Positions 29,003-38,803 of a stretch of DNA of 64,000 nucleotides are shown piece by piece. The notes under the pieces were generated by a model. It made no database searches and was not told where the DNA came from. It saw nothing but the letters and a program-made list of their open reading frames with translations. The translations under genes were made by a program, and so were the position numbers. Position 1 is the stretch's first letter. Every line of letters starts with the position of its first letter. This DNA is from Leishmania donovani (Eukaryota > Euglenozoa > Kinetoplastea > Trypanosomatida > Trypanosomatidae): positions 463,121-527,120 of the forward strand of contig NC_018258.1 in NCBI RefSeq assembly GCF_000227135.1, in the 5' to 3' direction.

Positions 29003-31696
29003 TCAGGAGCACCTCTGAATCATTTTTCTTTCAAGAATGCCCTGCAACTGGCGTGAGGCGGATGAAGAGAGAAGGGTTCCTTTAATCACTAGTGTCTCCA
29101 TGCAGTCCAGCGATGACACGAGTTCTTTGAGAACAGGAAACGTAGCGTTTGTAAACGGGTTGTAAGACAAGTCCAGGTGCACTAGGTTTGTGCCTGCTGG
29201 CCCTCGAAGTGCGCCGCACAGGTCGCTGACGTCATCACTCTCCAGGTCGTTGTTGCAGAGGGAGAGAGAAACGAGATGCTCGCCGTTGTACTGCAGCAGG
29301 TCCAGCACCGGCCTCAGACCCTCCACCCCCACGTAGTTGCTGGAGAGATCGAGAGTAGCAAAGTAGTCTGCATCATTGCCGCTGAGCTCGCACACCACAC
29401 TGGGGTTCGGACTCACACCATGGCATCGACACGCTTGGCGGTAAACCTCGGCGACAGGGGTTCCAGGTGAAAATTCCTTGGCCGGCAGCTCTGCCATACT
29501 CTTTCGCGACTGCGCCAACACATCCATCACAGAGGAACGTCGCCATGCAGCATCAGTAGAGCTGGTGCTTGTCGTCTGCAATGGGGCCAAGCTTCCAATG
29601 GCTCTTGCATAGCGGCTTATAGAGCCGCAGAAACCTTTGAAGAGGGGTGTTTTATTAGAAATGCTTGCCAGCGCTGACTTTGCCCTGTACTCTGGTTTGG
29701 GGGTAGATGCTACTTCAGTTGGCTGTGCCTGACTGCGCCTTTCCTCTACCGCCTCATACTCGATAGCATTCACCGCTTGGGCAATTATTTCTGCTCTCTT
29801 GAGTAACTGCTCTTCGGTATCGGCTAATGTTGCCGCGTCCTTTGCGGTGGCGCCTATTTTGGCGGCAACTTGACACAGCTGCACACGGATTTGCTTGAGG
29901 GACTCGAACTGCTTGTCTGCCCGCATGGCCGAGTACATTGTCCCCAGCAAAACACCTCTCACGCGAACCGGTAGACACGGTAGCGTTTCGCGAATCTCAA
30001 GCGTCTTTTCCCACAGCTGCTTGCCGTAGCTGGTGCAGGCTTCACGGAAAAGTCGCACATTCCTCGCCTTCAGTATGGGGGAGCTTTCGACTGAAAGCAG
30101 CGGTCGAACCTCTTCCACGAAGAACCGAGTGATCCGGTCGTTGTTGCGCACATCGAGATCTTTGAGAAAGACATTTGGATACGGCGATTCACACCGAAAG
30201 CCGCATTGTGTCATTGCCTGCATGAGCAATGCCTCATCCAGGCCAAGCTTCTCCCTCAGTCGATTCCAAAACAAAACCGTTTCCCCGGGATCGCTTCTGT
30301 AGCACTCCACTTGTTTTTCTCGGATAGCGGGTGACTTCTTTGCTAGTGCAGGAGTATCATCGATGTCTGGGATGATGTCCTCAGGAGTCTTGACAGCGCC
30401 ACAGCAGCTCTCCCGTTGCCTGCCTTTATTGTTCGGTATCCAGCCCAATACAGCTTGCTGTTCTTCGGCTTGCTGCGCCACAAGGATTCGAACCCTCTCT
30501 TCAACGTCTCCGACGGATGCGGCGACTGCAGCAATGCTGGAGAAGACATCAACTCCTTCCGACATGATAGTCAGCGCGAGAGCGTCTTCGACCGAAACAG
30601 AGCGAGGCGTGTACGGCGACACCTGTGCAGCTTGTGCGATCGTTTTCGCTTCCACGCTGACCGGCAGGGTGGAAGTAGCTTTGCTTGCACAGCTGGTGAC
30701 TAATTCATCGCTGGGGAAAGCGGAAGGTTCTGTGATGCTTGGTGCCCCCTGGTTTGTCGTTGTAGCTACTGCTGAAAGCTTCTCAACATAGGAGGATATC
30801 GAGCTGCGAAGAAACGCTAGAGACTCTTCATGCCTGTCATCACTGACATCTAAACTTGCCGCTGCTTGAGGGAATTGCTTCGCGAAGCGGGCATTAAGTG
30901 CCACACTCGAGGCGACGTCACCAAGTCGTGTCAGCAATGCTGAGGCCACATAATCAGAGATCTCGTTGGGGGTTAGATTAGCTGGCGTGCGGAAGAGCTG
31001 CAGCGTGGTGTTCGCCGTGCAAGCGTCAATGTTGGAGGAAATCGCGTGCGACACAATGGTGATGAGTTTTGATTCAATGGAGCGAGAGAGGTCGCACACA
31101 GCAAGTGCGTAAGAGGTCTGTACATCTTCCCAAACGGGCCTTCGAAAACTGTCGATAAGAGTCTTGTGAACGGCGCAAAAAGAGTTAAAAAAGGCACTGT
31201 ACGTTGTCATGAAAAGCGTGCGCAGAGCTGTCAGCAGATGATCCACAACTTTCAACCACTCCTGGAACGATGGCTGCGCATGGCGCGGCTTGGGTTGAAG
31301 CAGAGTGACAAGCGTGTCGAGCTGCTGCAAAAACGGGTTTGCTGCCCATTTTTTCACTGTTCGCTGAGTGCGGTACTGCTCAAGGCGCGACGCAAACGAT
31401 CTAGTGTCGATGGCAGTGTCTGTAGGGAGCTCAAGATTATGCGTCTCACAGGGACCGCAGCACCAGTGTCCTGGGAGAAAAAAGAGGAGAGTTTCACGCA
31501 GAAACGCGTTGACCGAAATGAACTGGCCGAGCTGCCCTGCCCAGAGGTTGATGAAGGTCATGCGTATATCTTGAGATGCGGCAATGTGGGGAGTTGGCGG
31601 CGCTACGTTGTCCTTGTGGTGCTTGGCATGAGTGGGCTGCGGAGCAGCAGCGCCAAAGCTGAGTACTGTCAGCCGCAAAAGCGTTTCGGCTTCCAT
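29003..31696 (-). CDS. Leucine-rich-repeat protein, conserved hypothetical (897 aa)
   Basis: Function unknown. The C-terminal part (about 775-880) has at least three RNase-inhibitor-type leucine-rich repeats: YFATLDLSSNYVGVEGL, LVSLSLCNNDLESDDV and LVHLDLSYNPF. Such repeats usually bind proteins. The central region is mostly helical without a recognised domain. The N-terminus has a Cys/aromatic patch (FFLPGHWCCGPCE) near residue 70 that is not clearly a zinc site. The frame is open to 31924, but the codon there is GTG and the first ATG is 31696. A T11-CAG acceptor-like signal at 31942-31955 would give a 5' UTR of about 245 nt. Codon choice looks less GC-biased than in the giant gene. Only the LRR call is family-based. 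Confidence 0.8.
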   Translation of the reverse strand: MEAETLLRLTVLSFGAAAPQPTHAKHHKDNVAPPTPHIAASQDIRMTFINLWAGQLGQFISVNAFLRETLLFFLPGHWCCGPCETHNLELPTDTAIDTRSFASRLEQYRTQRTVKKWAANPFLQQLDTLVTLLQPKPRHAQPSFQEWLKVVDHLLTALRTLFMTTYSAFFNSFCAVHKTLIDSFRRPVWEDVQTSYALAVCDLSRSIESKLITIVSHAISSNIDACTANTTLQLFRTPANLTPNEISDYVASALLTRLGDVASSVALNARFAKQFPQAAASLDVSDDRHEESLAFLRSSISSYVEKLSAVATTTNQGAPSITEPSAFPSDELVTSCASKATSTLPVSVEAKTIAQAAQVSPYTPRSVSVEDALALTIMSEGVDVFSSIAAVAASVGDVEERVRILVAQQAEEQQAVLGWIPNNKGRQRESCCGAVKTPEDIIPDIDDTPALAKKSPAIREKQVECYRSDPGETVLFWNRLREKLGLDEALLMQAMTQCGFRCESPYPNVFLKDLDVRNNDRITRFFVEEVRPLLSVESSPILKARNVRLFREACTSYGKQLWEKTLEIRETLPCLPVRVRGVLLGTMYSAMRADKQFESLKQIRVQLCQVAAKIGATAKDAATLADTEEQLLKRAEIIAQAVNAIEYEAVEERRSQAQPTEVASTPKPEYRAKSALASISNKTPLFKGFCGSISRYARAIGSLAPLQTTSTSSTDAAWRRSSVMDVLAQSRKSMAELPAKEFSPGTPVAEVYRQACRCHGVSPNPSVVCELSGNDADYFATLDLSSNYVGVEGLRPVLDLLQYNGEHLVSLSLCNNDLESDDVSDLCGALRGPAGTNLVHLDLSYNPFTNATFPVLKELVSSLDCMETLVIKGTLLSSSASRQLQGILERKMIQRCS

Positions 31697-31941
31697 TCTG
31701 ATGGGGGGCTGGGCGGATGAGTAGAGAATCACCGTCAAAGAAAGAGTGAGACAGTGGGTGGAGCAACAGGAAGGAAGAGTGGTGCCAGGGAAGACAAGGC
31801 AGCCAGTGTACGAATTAAGAGTTTCTAAGCAGTGTACTAGTGGTGTCCGTTGGAGATGATGCTTGCTGCGCCTTGACAAAGGTGCTTTGCTTCCGTTCTG
31901 AAGTTCACTACTGTTGTCATACACGTCAGGGATGCATGCAC

Positions 31942-31955
31942 CTGAAAAAAAAAAA
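31942..31955 (-). promoter_or_regulatory. Candidate trans-splicing acceptor (T11-CAG) for the LRR protein gene
   Basis: On the coding strand 11 T are followed directly by CAG. This is the strongest pyrimidine tract/AG between the tRNA island and the ATG at 31696. Confidence 0.6.
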
Positions 31956-32029
31956 TATCTTCACGCTGCTTCTTTGTTTCGAGAACTCTTTAAAACCCCG
32001 GATGACGGGGAAACGCTTCAGCCTGCTGT

Positions 32030-32345
32030 TCAGGGTTCGGTGCCTAGGACGCAGGAAAGTCAGAGCGATTTATCGCTACGGATGCCTGCGGTCAGGCCCT
32101 GGGTGGTGCTGCGTCAGATCGAGCCGCGACAGTGAACATGCTTGTGCCATCCACTTGGTGGCCAAGGTTTTAGCGTGACTCTAGCGCGTCTCGCCCTGCC
32201 CTCGCGCTGCCTACCTCTGGGGGGGGGGGGGCCTCAGCCACCCCAAGGGACGCGCTGGGTAGGGGCCGATGTGGCCGGGGGGGGGGGTGGTTGATGCTTG
32301 AGGCCGGGGCGATGTTCAGGCGAGTGCATCAGCTCATTCTTCGAC
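32030..32345 (+). repeat. SIDER-like retroposon copy D, plus strand, strongly diverged
   Basis: Shares the core GGTGCCTAGGACGCAGGAAAG with copies A-C. It also keeps recognisable but diverged matches downstream (GCGACAGTG, TGTGCCATCCA) and a tail (GATGCTTGAGGC) like that of copy A. Ends are approximate. It lies on the opposite strand to copy B at 33110-33590, with the two tRNA genes between them. Confidence 0.6.
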
Positions 32346-32692
32346 GTGTGTCCATTGCTGTTTCGCACCACGTGACGGGGCGGCGACGGGCAGATCAAGA
32401 GCCAGGTCTGGCCCCTGTCGTCTGACGGGGGATGGGCGTGAAGGAAAAGGTGTCTCACGGCATGCACGCGAGACGAAAGGGAGTTTGTTCTCCTCTTTCC
32501 TTGCTGCATTGTGCTGAACTGCGAGGGAAAGTGCGACCAGAATGACCAAACGGACGCTCAGGGAACCGCTCGCTGCGAGTAAAACCTGCGTTGGGGCCCC
32601 CCACCCTCTTCCAGAAACGAAGGGCAAGAGACCGAGGCTTCCGCTGGGCGCCTTTTTGATTGTCCGGTTCTGTTTCAGTGGTCAAGGCGACG

Positions 32693-32763
32693 GCGCAGTT
32701 GGTCTAGTGGTAGAATTCTCGCCTGCCACGCGGGAGGCCCGGGTTCGATTCCCGGACTGCGCA
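32693..32763 (+). tRNA. tRNA-Gly (anticodon GCC)
   Basis: 71-nt cloverleaf. The acceptor stem GCGCAGT pairs with ACTGCGC, with discriminator A at 32763. Anticodon stem CTCGC/GCGGG encloses loop CTGCCAC, giving anticodon GCC. T arm is CCGGG-TTCGATT-CCCGG. Internal promoter boxes A (TGGTCTAGTGG) and B (GGTTCGATTCC) are present and CCA is not encoded. TTTT at 32768-32771 should end RNA polymerase III transcription. It is transcribed against the surrounding protein genes and converges on tRNA-Glu 51 bp away. Confidence 0.97.
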
Positions 32764-32767
32764 CCCC

Positions 32768-32771
32768 TTTT
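32768..32771 (+). terminator. RNA polymerase III terminator of tRNA-Gly
   Basis: A T4 run begins five bases after the discriminator base, the usual polymerase III stop signal. Confidence 0.7.
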
Positions 32772-32808
32772 CCTCCCTACGGAGGGAGGGAGGGCCAAAG
32801 ATGCGCAG

Positions 32809-32813
32809 AAAAA
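32809..32813 (-). terminator. RNA polymerase III terminator of tRNA-Glu
   Basis: A5 on the plus strand, T5 on the minus strand, directly after the 3' end of tRNA-Glu. Confidence 0.7.
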
Positions 32814-32814
32814 C

Positions 32815-32886
32815 TTCCGATGCCGGGGATCGAACCCGGGTCTAGCGGGTGAGAGCCGCTTGTTCTATCCACTATACCACATCGGA
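32815..32886 (-). tRNA. tRNA-Glu (anticodon CTC)
   Basis: 72-nt cloverleaf on the minus strand. The acceptor stem TCCGATG pairs with CATCGGA, discriminator A. Anticodon stem AGCGG/CCGCT encloses loop CTCTCAC, giving anticodon CTC. T arm is CCGGG-TTCGATC-CCCGG. Box A-like GTGGTATAGTGG and box B-like GGTTCGATCC are present. It sits tail to tail with tRNA-Gly. Confidence 0.97.
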
Positions 32887-33109
32887 ACTGAGGATCAAAA
32901 CGACAGTCGGCTAGATGTGCTCCGCGGCCGCTTGAGCCATGCCCTTTCGCCGTGGCTCGGAGCGGGAGGGGCGTGGACGGCCAGCGGGGCGCGCTTCACG
33001 ATGGCCAAAGGACAGGGGCGGGTGGGGCAAGTGGGGGCTGATAGAAACTGTCGAAGCATTTTTCACTGCACGGAAGCCCATTCTCTTACATGGAGCGTGA
33101 ATTCAAACA

Positions 33110-33590
33110 CCACGCTACCCCCAGCCTGCCGCCGAACCATCGGCGTGGTGCAGTGCAGCGGTAGCCAAACGCCACCGCAATGAGCGAGCTCGCCCATCTG
33201 AGACCGCGTCCTTCGCGCGAAGCCCTACCCACCCCACGCCTCGCAGCCGCTCATACCACGGCCGTCGTCACCTGCCGCATCCCCCTCCCGGTGGTCCAGG
33301 CCCACTCACCAGTAGTCGGTGAGGGCCGGGGGTGGGGATACGCTCGAGCCGCGTCGACACACCCTGCCCATCGCATGGATGGCACGAGTGCGTCCACTGT
33401 CGCAGGTCGACCCGACGCAGCCCCATCCACTGCCTGGCCGCTGGCATCAGTAGCGGCGAGTCGACCTGGCTTTCCTGCGTCCTAGGCACCTGGCCCTGCC
33501 ACCACCAGAGGTGGCTCGGCACTTGGCAGAGGGGTAGAGGGGGTGCGCTGGACCCTGAGATACCACGCACTGAAAAGGGTGTCCACTCCC
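33110..33590 (-). repeat. SIDER-like retroposon copy B, 481 bp, minus strand
   Basis: Full 481-bp copy reading from GGGAGTGGAC at 33590 leftwards to GCGTGG at 33110. It matches the copy at 62548-63450 with only two differences noticed by eye (T/A in the stretch before CCACGGCCG and T/C in GTGG-CCAGG). It carries the retroposon-type signature (GAGCCACCTC, GTGGTGGCAGGG) and the CCTAGGACGCAGG core. It is sense to the gene at 34922-38803 and probably lies in that gene's 3' UTR, the position where Leishmania SIDER2 elements are known to destabilise mRNA. Confidence 0.8.
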
Positions 33591-34921
33591 CTCGTAGGGA
33601 AACCGAGAAGGTATTGGGGAAGAAGAGCGCGTGAAGTATGACGTTAACGGTCTGAGCCGCTCCTTGTCGGGCCGCGCATCACCCTGTCGCGCAGCTCAAG
33701 TGACCATCAGCATCAGGGCATCTGCTTGGTAGCGGCACTGGTTGCGTCAGTGGTGCGGGTTTTTTGTTTTTTTTTTTCGTTCGGATCGAGGCAAATGCGT
33801 GCAGACAGTCATATGACCCGCCGCAGAAAAAAATCGGGGCAAACGAAATTCGGAAGCACGCGAAAAGGAAAGGGACGACGAAGGCGCGCGCAGCGCTGAC
33901 ACTTTTGAAAACAACAACACTGAAGTATGAATGCTTAACGGGGAAAGCGGGGTTACAAAAAAAAAAACGAAAAGCCAAAAAGGAAAAACAATCAAAAAAA
34001 GGCGCTGAGCCTCATGAGGGGGATGCGGATAAAATTTGCCATGGAGCGCAAGCAAGCGCGAGAGATCCATAGTCTGAAACCCGCAGAAGTAGGGGTAAAG
34101 TGCAGAGGAACAATCCCATGTGCGCTACGCGTGGGGCGCACGCAATATGCACCGATTGCGCATATCGGCGACAGCCCTACCTCACCGGCAAAAAAAGGAT
34201 ATGAGAAATGTAGCGCGTTCAGGCATCTGCGCCATGACTAGGGGCGCCGTATCAGACCCCGCGTCCCGGCTACGAAATGGGTGGCGAAGCGGGATAGTGA
34301 ATGAAAAGTGGGTTACGGATGAAGAGAACCTGCGTTCCACAGCCACTGGCCATTGCATACCAGGGAGGATGATGTGCAGCCTCAACCCTGCAGTGCACCT
34401 CTGCCCGCACCAGGACGGGCGCGGGGTGCCCTCATCCGTGGCCAAACAGGCCGTCTCCAGTAGACCTGTACAGCACGATGGCGCTGAGACGAGGGAAATG
34501 AAGGCAAGTATGCAAACATGCCATACGATGGGCATGCATACATTCCGCTGCTCTTCGTCTACGCGTGCTTCCCTCGCGCGAGGTTGCCTCCCTTTCGCAC
34601 TGCTGCGAGAGCACTGCAGAACCCTGTGAACGGGAGAGACTGGCTGGAGAGCTCGCGTACATTCGGTGAAGTACAAAAGAGGAGGCGCGAAAAAAGGGAT
34701 GGCGAAAATGCAATGGAAACGAAAACGCACGAGCGGGGAAAAAACTGTCTTGGAACTGGAATGAGGTGGAGGGGCACATGGCAGAGCGAGAGAAATAAAT
34801 ACGCCACGGGCCTCGCGTCTTGCCAACGACGCCGCACGTCATGCATACGCCACAGAAGAAAAACTAATAGAAAACAAGAACACGCACCAACCCCACTACT
34901 GGGGCATGATGTCAGTAGGGG
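33591..34921. other. Gene-free stretch downstream of the 1293-aa protein gene
   Basis: No supported coding sequence. Seen are a T11 run near 33767-33777 and A-rich patches around 33958-33967 and 33991-34000. Probably mostly the 3' UTR of the gene ending at 34922. Confidence 0.5.
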
Positions 34922-37900
34922 CTAGCGTGTCGCGGTGGCGGTGACGCCGCTGACGGATGAGGTGGGTGCTGGACTGCGACGGACTCCCGCGCCGCCCTTC
35001 TCGAGAGCGCACGCCGAGTCCCTGGCGTTTCCCTCGTCTTCGTCTTCGTCCTCCTCACACTCCTCGTCCTCCACCTCTTCCCAGTACCACTCGTCGCCAT
35101 TCTCATCCGTGTACACCTCTCCGTAGACGCCGTCCTCACTGTCCACGTCGTCCTCGTCGATGCAGGCAGCCCGTGCCCACTCCTCCGCGCTCACACCTGC
35201 CGCCATCGCGGCTGCGCGGGCACGACGCTGCGCGTTTGTGTACCCAAACGTGTTTGCCAGTGGCCGGTGCATCTTGCTCTTATCCGGAGCGAAGCGAAGG
35301 GTTGTCCCAAGGAAGATGCTAACGGGGGCGGAGGGGGTGGAGGCCTTACTCTGCACCCCGGACGCCGAGTTCCGGCTCAGCGCCGTTCTTGAGCCTCGCA
35401 CGTTCGCGTTCAACAGCAGCGAGGAATAACTGGAGTCTATGACAAAGTCGTACTGGTCTAGATTACCGTGCAAGCTGAGACTCTTATTCACGTGCGAGTC
35501 GGGAAGGGTGCTGCTCGGCTCGGACGACGTGAGCTGGGCGGCCGGGTGCGTGTTCTCTGCGATGTAAGGGTCAAAGGTAATGTGCGGTCGCGCGCCACCG
35601 CCGCCGGTCTTCACCGTGGTAGAGAGCTTCAGCATCGAGTACTCGGACTGCGGCTTCTGGTCTAGCGGCAGCAATTTCGTGTCAGCGAGCGAGAACGGAA
35701 TCGCCCAGCTGCCGCGCGGGATGCTGGCTGCCCTCACAACAACGTCCGTGCTGCTCACACTGTCTTCCTTGTCGAGGTAGAACACTATGGAGTTGCTGCT
35801 GCGGGCCCCGCGACGGGCGTCGAAGCCGGCGGGGTGGAAGCCCTCTAGCAGGTTGTCGTACTCCTCCTCGTTATCATCATCATCACTGTCGTCGTTCCAA
35901 GAGAGGTCGAGCTGTGCGCGCAAAGGCGCCGCGACCGCTGCTGGCTTCGCTGCCGCCGGCGTCGGTGGGGTCTCTCTTAAGGGCTGGGAGGGCTTTGCGG
36001 AGCCGGGGATCGCGGCCAAGTAGTGGTGCCCGTTTTCTCTCGGTGACGGGGGCACAAGCGAGGGTCCTCCGTAGGATGTGCCCTGCTGCTTCGCAGATGC
36101 GCTGGCGGGCTTCAGGATGGTGCGGGACACCTGGTAAAAACCGTCCTCATCCTCGTCCTCGTCGTCATCGACGTACGCGCTGACTACGCGCTGGCGGCTT
36201 GCCGGCCGCACCGTGCGTACGTGTTTCGCTGACGACTTGCTCTGGTTGGGTGTCTCGGCGGACGTGGCCCCATCGTCTGTTCTCGTGTCAGTAGCCTTGG
36301 CAGCAGTTTTCCCAGACGCTGCGCCGAGCAAATCCGTGACGTTCAGCCTCACACATTCCGATACGCTGATGCTGACATCGTTTTGCCCCTTCGCCTTGAC
36401 GGCGGCGCTGCCGGCAGTGCCGTTGCGCGACATCTCCGGCTTCTGTGGCTTCTGCTCTTGCTGTGAAGATCGCTGCTGGCCTTGTACCACCTCGTCGACG
36501 GAAGCGGCACTGTCGCTCTCGTCGGCGGGCGTGGGGGTGGCGGTGGTGCGCTGCGGCGGCTTTGTGTTGAACTGCAGCGTGGACAGCACGCACGACCCGT
36601 AAAAGTCGAACTCGGCTGCCTCGTCAAGGAGAAGGGACATGCTGGAGGATGTGTTCTTGTGCAGGTCCTGGCTCACTGCGGCGGATGTAGCGACCGGATC
36701 CGGAGAGGAGGACAGCGGCGGCGGCGAGACTTCCGCCAGCCCCGGCTCTGAAGTGTGGTGGTGGTGGAGAGGTGGAGGTGAGGGAATGTGCGGCGCCCGC
36801 GGTCGGGGCTTGATCGTCTCGCAACTGGACGGTCTAGGCGCCTCCGACGACGCGCCTGCCTCCGACAGCAACCTCGCATCGTTGGCCCTCCACTCCGCCG
36901 TGCGCCCGCCGTTGCGGAAGCTGCAATGGGAGCCCGAGTCTGAGGGGCCGTTCGGGGACACGGCACCAGAACAGGTTGCCACTGGGTCCTTCAAAGGCTG
37001 CCCACTCGCATCACCCTTCTTGCCATGTCCAAGCAACGGCGAGGCGTGTTCGGTGCTTCTTGCCAAGGAATGAGCAGTTGACTTTCCATCGTCACTGCCA
37101 GACGGAGGCAGTCCACTGAGCATTACCGTGGGGCTGCTGCTCAGCGACTGCTCGCTTGCCGAACGCACCCCGGGCGCGGCAGAGTGCACGTCCGGCGTAT
37201 TGCAGCGCACCTGCAGCAGGCGGCGGCCTTTGCGCACCTGCACCAAATCCCTCAAGTTCGACGGCGGCGGCGTGTGTGCGCGGGTGAGGAAGGACGGCGT
37301 GCGGCGCAGCGCTTCCTGCTGCTCCGTCGACAGAGTTGATGCGTGGCGATTCAGCGGACGCGGCACGTCATCTAAGCTGAGACTGCAGCTACTGACGACC
37401 TTGACCATGGTGCGCGGCGTCGACAAGCGGACGTTCGTGCACTGCGATCGACGCACCGAGGTGGGATTCTCGGAGACCACCACCTCAATCGAGCTCTGTG
37501 TACTGTGATTGCTGTACATACTACTCGTGCGACGCGTGCTCTTCAGCAAGCTGCCGACAGTTCCGCGGAAGGAACCCAACTTGTCCACGTTCATCGGGGG
37601 TGGGATGGGGACAACGTGGGCGATGGCAGGGATGTTGCTCTGTGGGTTCCGCTGGCTGCCGTCGACGCCGTCGGCGAACCTGGCGACCGGCTCGCGCTCC
37701 GTGTCGTGAGCGCTGCTTCCGGTGCATGAGCCGTTCGATTGGCGCTCCTTGCAGAAGGGGGTGAGCGTCACCCCGCTGGCGCTATTGTTGCTCCTGCCCA
37801 GGCCTGCGGCTGCGTTGCCCTCGATGGGGGCTGCCACGGTGCCGTTGCTCAAGTTGCCGTTCGTTCTCGTGTAGATGGGTCCGCCAGGGAGGTTGTTGGC

Positions 37901-38803
37901 CCCTTCGTATGAATTTTTGTGGCGCTTGAGAGCACGAAAGGAGGAGCCGGGCTGCTTCGGCACTGACTCCATAGCGGTGAAGACGGGGAGGGAGATAGTT
38001 CTCGGCGGCAGAGGCTGCGGAGCGGGCGGAACGACTGCTGGGACGACATGGCGCGACTTCGGCAAAGCAGGCGGCTGTCCCTTTTGAGCACTGGTGGCGG
38101 TCACACTCGGCGGCGAGGGGACTGCCATTCTGTCGGGGAACCCTATTGGTGGTTTCTTGCCACAATCCTCAGGCAGCGGCGACACGAAGTGGACGGAAGG
38201 CTTCCGCACTGTGCAGACTTTGGAGGGCAACAGCCGCGCCACAGGAGGTTGCCGTATCGGGGAGGTAAGATCCTGCCGTGGAGTAGCTGGTGTGCTGTTT
38301 ATCGTCGCGGACTTCGATGCCGGTGGATCGGTTGCAGCAGACCTTCGAGCTGGCAATGCAGCGGTTGCGCCATGCACCGGAAAGCCGGTGCTGCTACTGG
38401 TCCGCGCGTTTGGAGTGCCCGTTAAGGCACCACTGGCGCGTTGAAGTCGTGGCATCGAAACCTCGCTCGCTTTCTCGCATTCCGAGGCTTGCCGCTGCGC
38501 CTGTTGCTGCTGAGAGCTACTGCTGACGCTGTCGACATGCGATCTGCTGTTTGTGGACGGCGACTGAAGACTTGGAAGCGATAACGGGGACGCACGATCC
38601 CCTGTGCTGGTGCGGTTGTTCGCGCAGCCTTGTCGATTTCGCGAGTGGGAACTGGGAGAATGGTGCAGGTTAAGCGTGTCTGCCGTCTCGTCGTCCTGGA
38701 AAAAGGCATTCTTGTGGGAGTTATTTGGGCCCGGGAGCCCCCTCGTCGCCTTCTTGGGTGAGGCAGCATTCTTTTTCTGTTTGGAAAAAGAGAAGAGTTG
38801 CAT
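34922..38803 (-). CDS. Conserved-type hypothetical protein, Ser/Pro-rich and acidic, largely disordered (1293 aa)
   Basis: Not recognised. The N-terminus (MQLFSFSKQKKNAASPKK) is basic. Most of the chain is Ser/Pro/Thr-rich low complexity with proline runs (VVPPAPQPLPPRT, HIPSPPPLHHHH) and many possible phosphosites. The last 400 residues carry acidic blocks (DDDEDEDEDGFYQV, SWNDDSDDDDNEEEYD, EDEECEEDEDEDEG). A better ordered segment near 1190-1260 reads FGYTNAQRRARAAAMAAG and VYTDENGDEWYWEE. Two Asp-rich blocks each precede a short aromatic motif, a layout seen in protein-binding tails, but no family is claimed. The ATG at 38803 opens the frame. Coding status rests on the long open frame and on its consistent strand within the gene array. 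Confidence 0.8.
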   Translation of the reverse strand: MQLFSFSKQKKNAASPKKATRGLPGPNNSHKNAFFQDDETADTLNLHHSPSSHSRNRQGCANNRTSTGDRASPLSLPSLQSPSTNSRSHVDSVSSSSQQQQAQRQASECEKASEVSMPRLQRASGALTGTPNARTSSSTGFPVHGATAALPARRSAATDPPASKSATINSTPATPRQDLTSPIRQPPVARLLPSKVCTVRKPSVHFVSPLPEDCGKKPPIGFPDRMAVPSPPSVTATSAQKGQPPALPKSRHVVPAVVPPAPQPLPPRTISLPVFTAMESVPKQPGSSFRALKRHKNSYEGANNLPGGPIYTRTNGNLSNGTVAAPIEGNAAAGLGRSNNSASGVTLTPFCKERQSNGSCTGSSAHDTEREPVARFADGVDGSQRNPQSNIPAIAHVVPIPPPMNVDKLGSFRGTVGSLLKSTRRTSSMYSNHSTQSSIEVVVSENPTSVRRSQCTNVRLSTPRTMVKVVSSCSLSLDDVPRPLNRHASTLSTEQQEALRRTPSFLTRAHTPPPSNLRDLVQVRKGRRLLQVRCNTPDVHSAAPGVRSASEQSLSSSPTVMLSGLPPSGSDDGKSTAHSLARSTEHASPLLGHGKKGDASGQPLKDPVATCSGAVSPNGPSDSGSHCSFRNGGRTAEWRANDARLLSEAGASSEAPRPSSCETIKPRPRAPHIPSPPPLHHHHTSEPGLAEVSPPPLSSSPDPVATSAAVSQDLHKNTSSSMSLLLDEAAEFDFYGSCVLSTLQFNTKPPQRTTATPTPADESDSAASVDEVVQGQQRSSQQEQKPQKPEMSRNGTAGSAAVKAKGQNDVSISVSECVRLNVTDLLGAASGKTAAKATDTRTDDGATSAETPNQSKSSAKHVRTVRPASRQRVVSAYVDDDEDEDEDGFYQVSRTILKPASASAKQQGTSYGGPSLVPPSPRENGHHYLAAIPGSAKPSQPLRETPPTPAAAKPAAVAAPLRAQLDLSWNDDSDDDDNEEEYDNLLEGFHPAGFDARRGARSSNSIVFYLDKEDSVSSTDVVVRAASIPRGSWAIPFSLADTKLLPLDQKPQSEYSMLKLSTTVKTGGGGARPHITFDPYIAENTHPAAQLTSSEPSSTLPDSHVNKSLSLHGNLDQYDFVIDSSYSSLLLNANVRGSRTALSRNSASGVQSKASTPSAPVSIFLGTTLRFAPDKSKMHRPLANTFGYTNAQRRARAAAMAAGVSAEEWARAACIDEDDVDSEDGVYGEVYTDENGDEWYWEEVEDEECEEDEDEDEGNARDSACALEKGGAGVRRSPAPTSSVSGVTATATR

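Larger units (their letters stand above)
31697..32692. other. Spacer between the LRR protein gene and the tRNA pair
   Basis: No coding sequence. It holds the acceptor-like signal at 31942-31955, a diverged SIDER-like segment around 32030-32345 and two long G runs (about 32219-32231 and 32279-32288). Confidence 0.5.
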
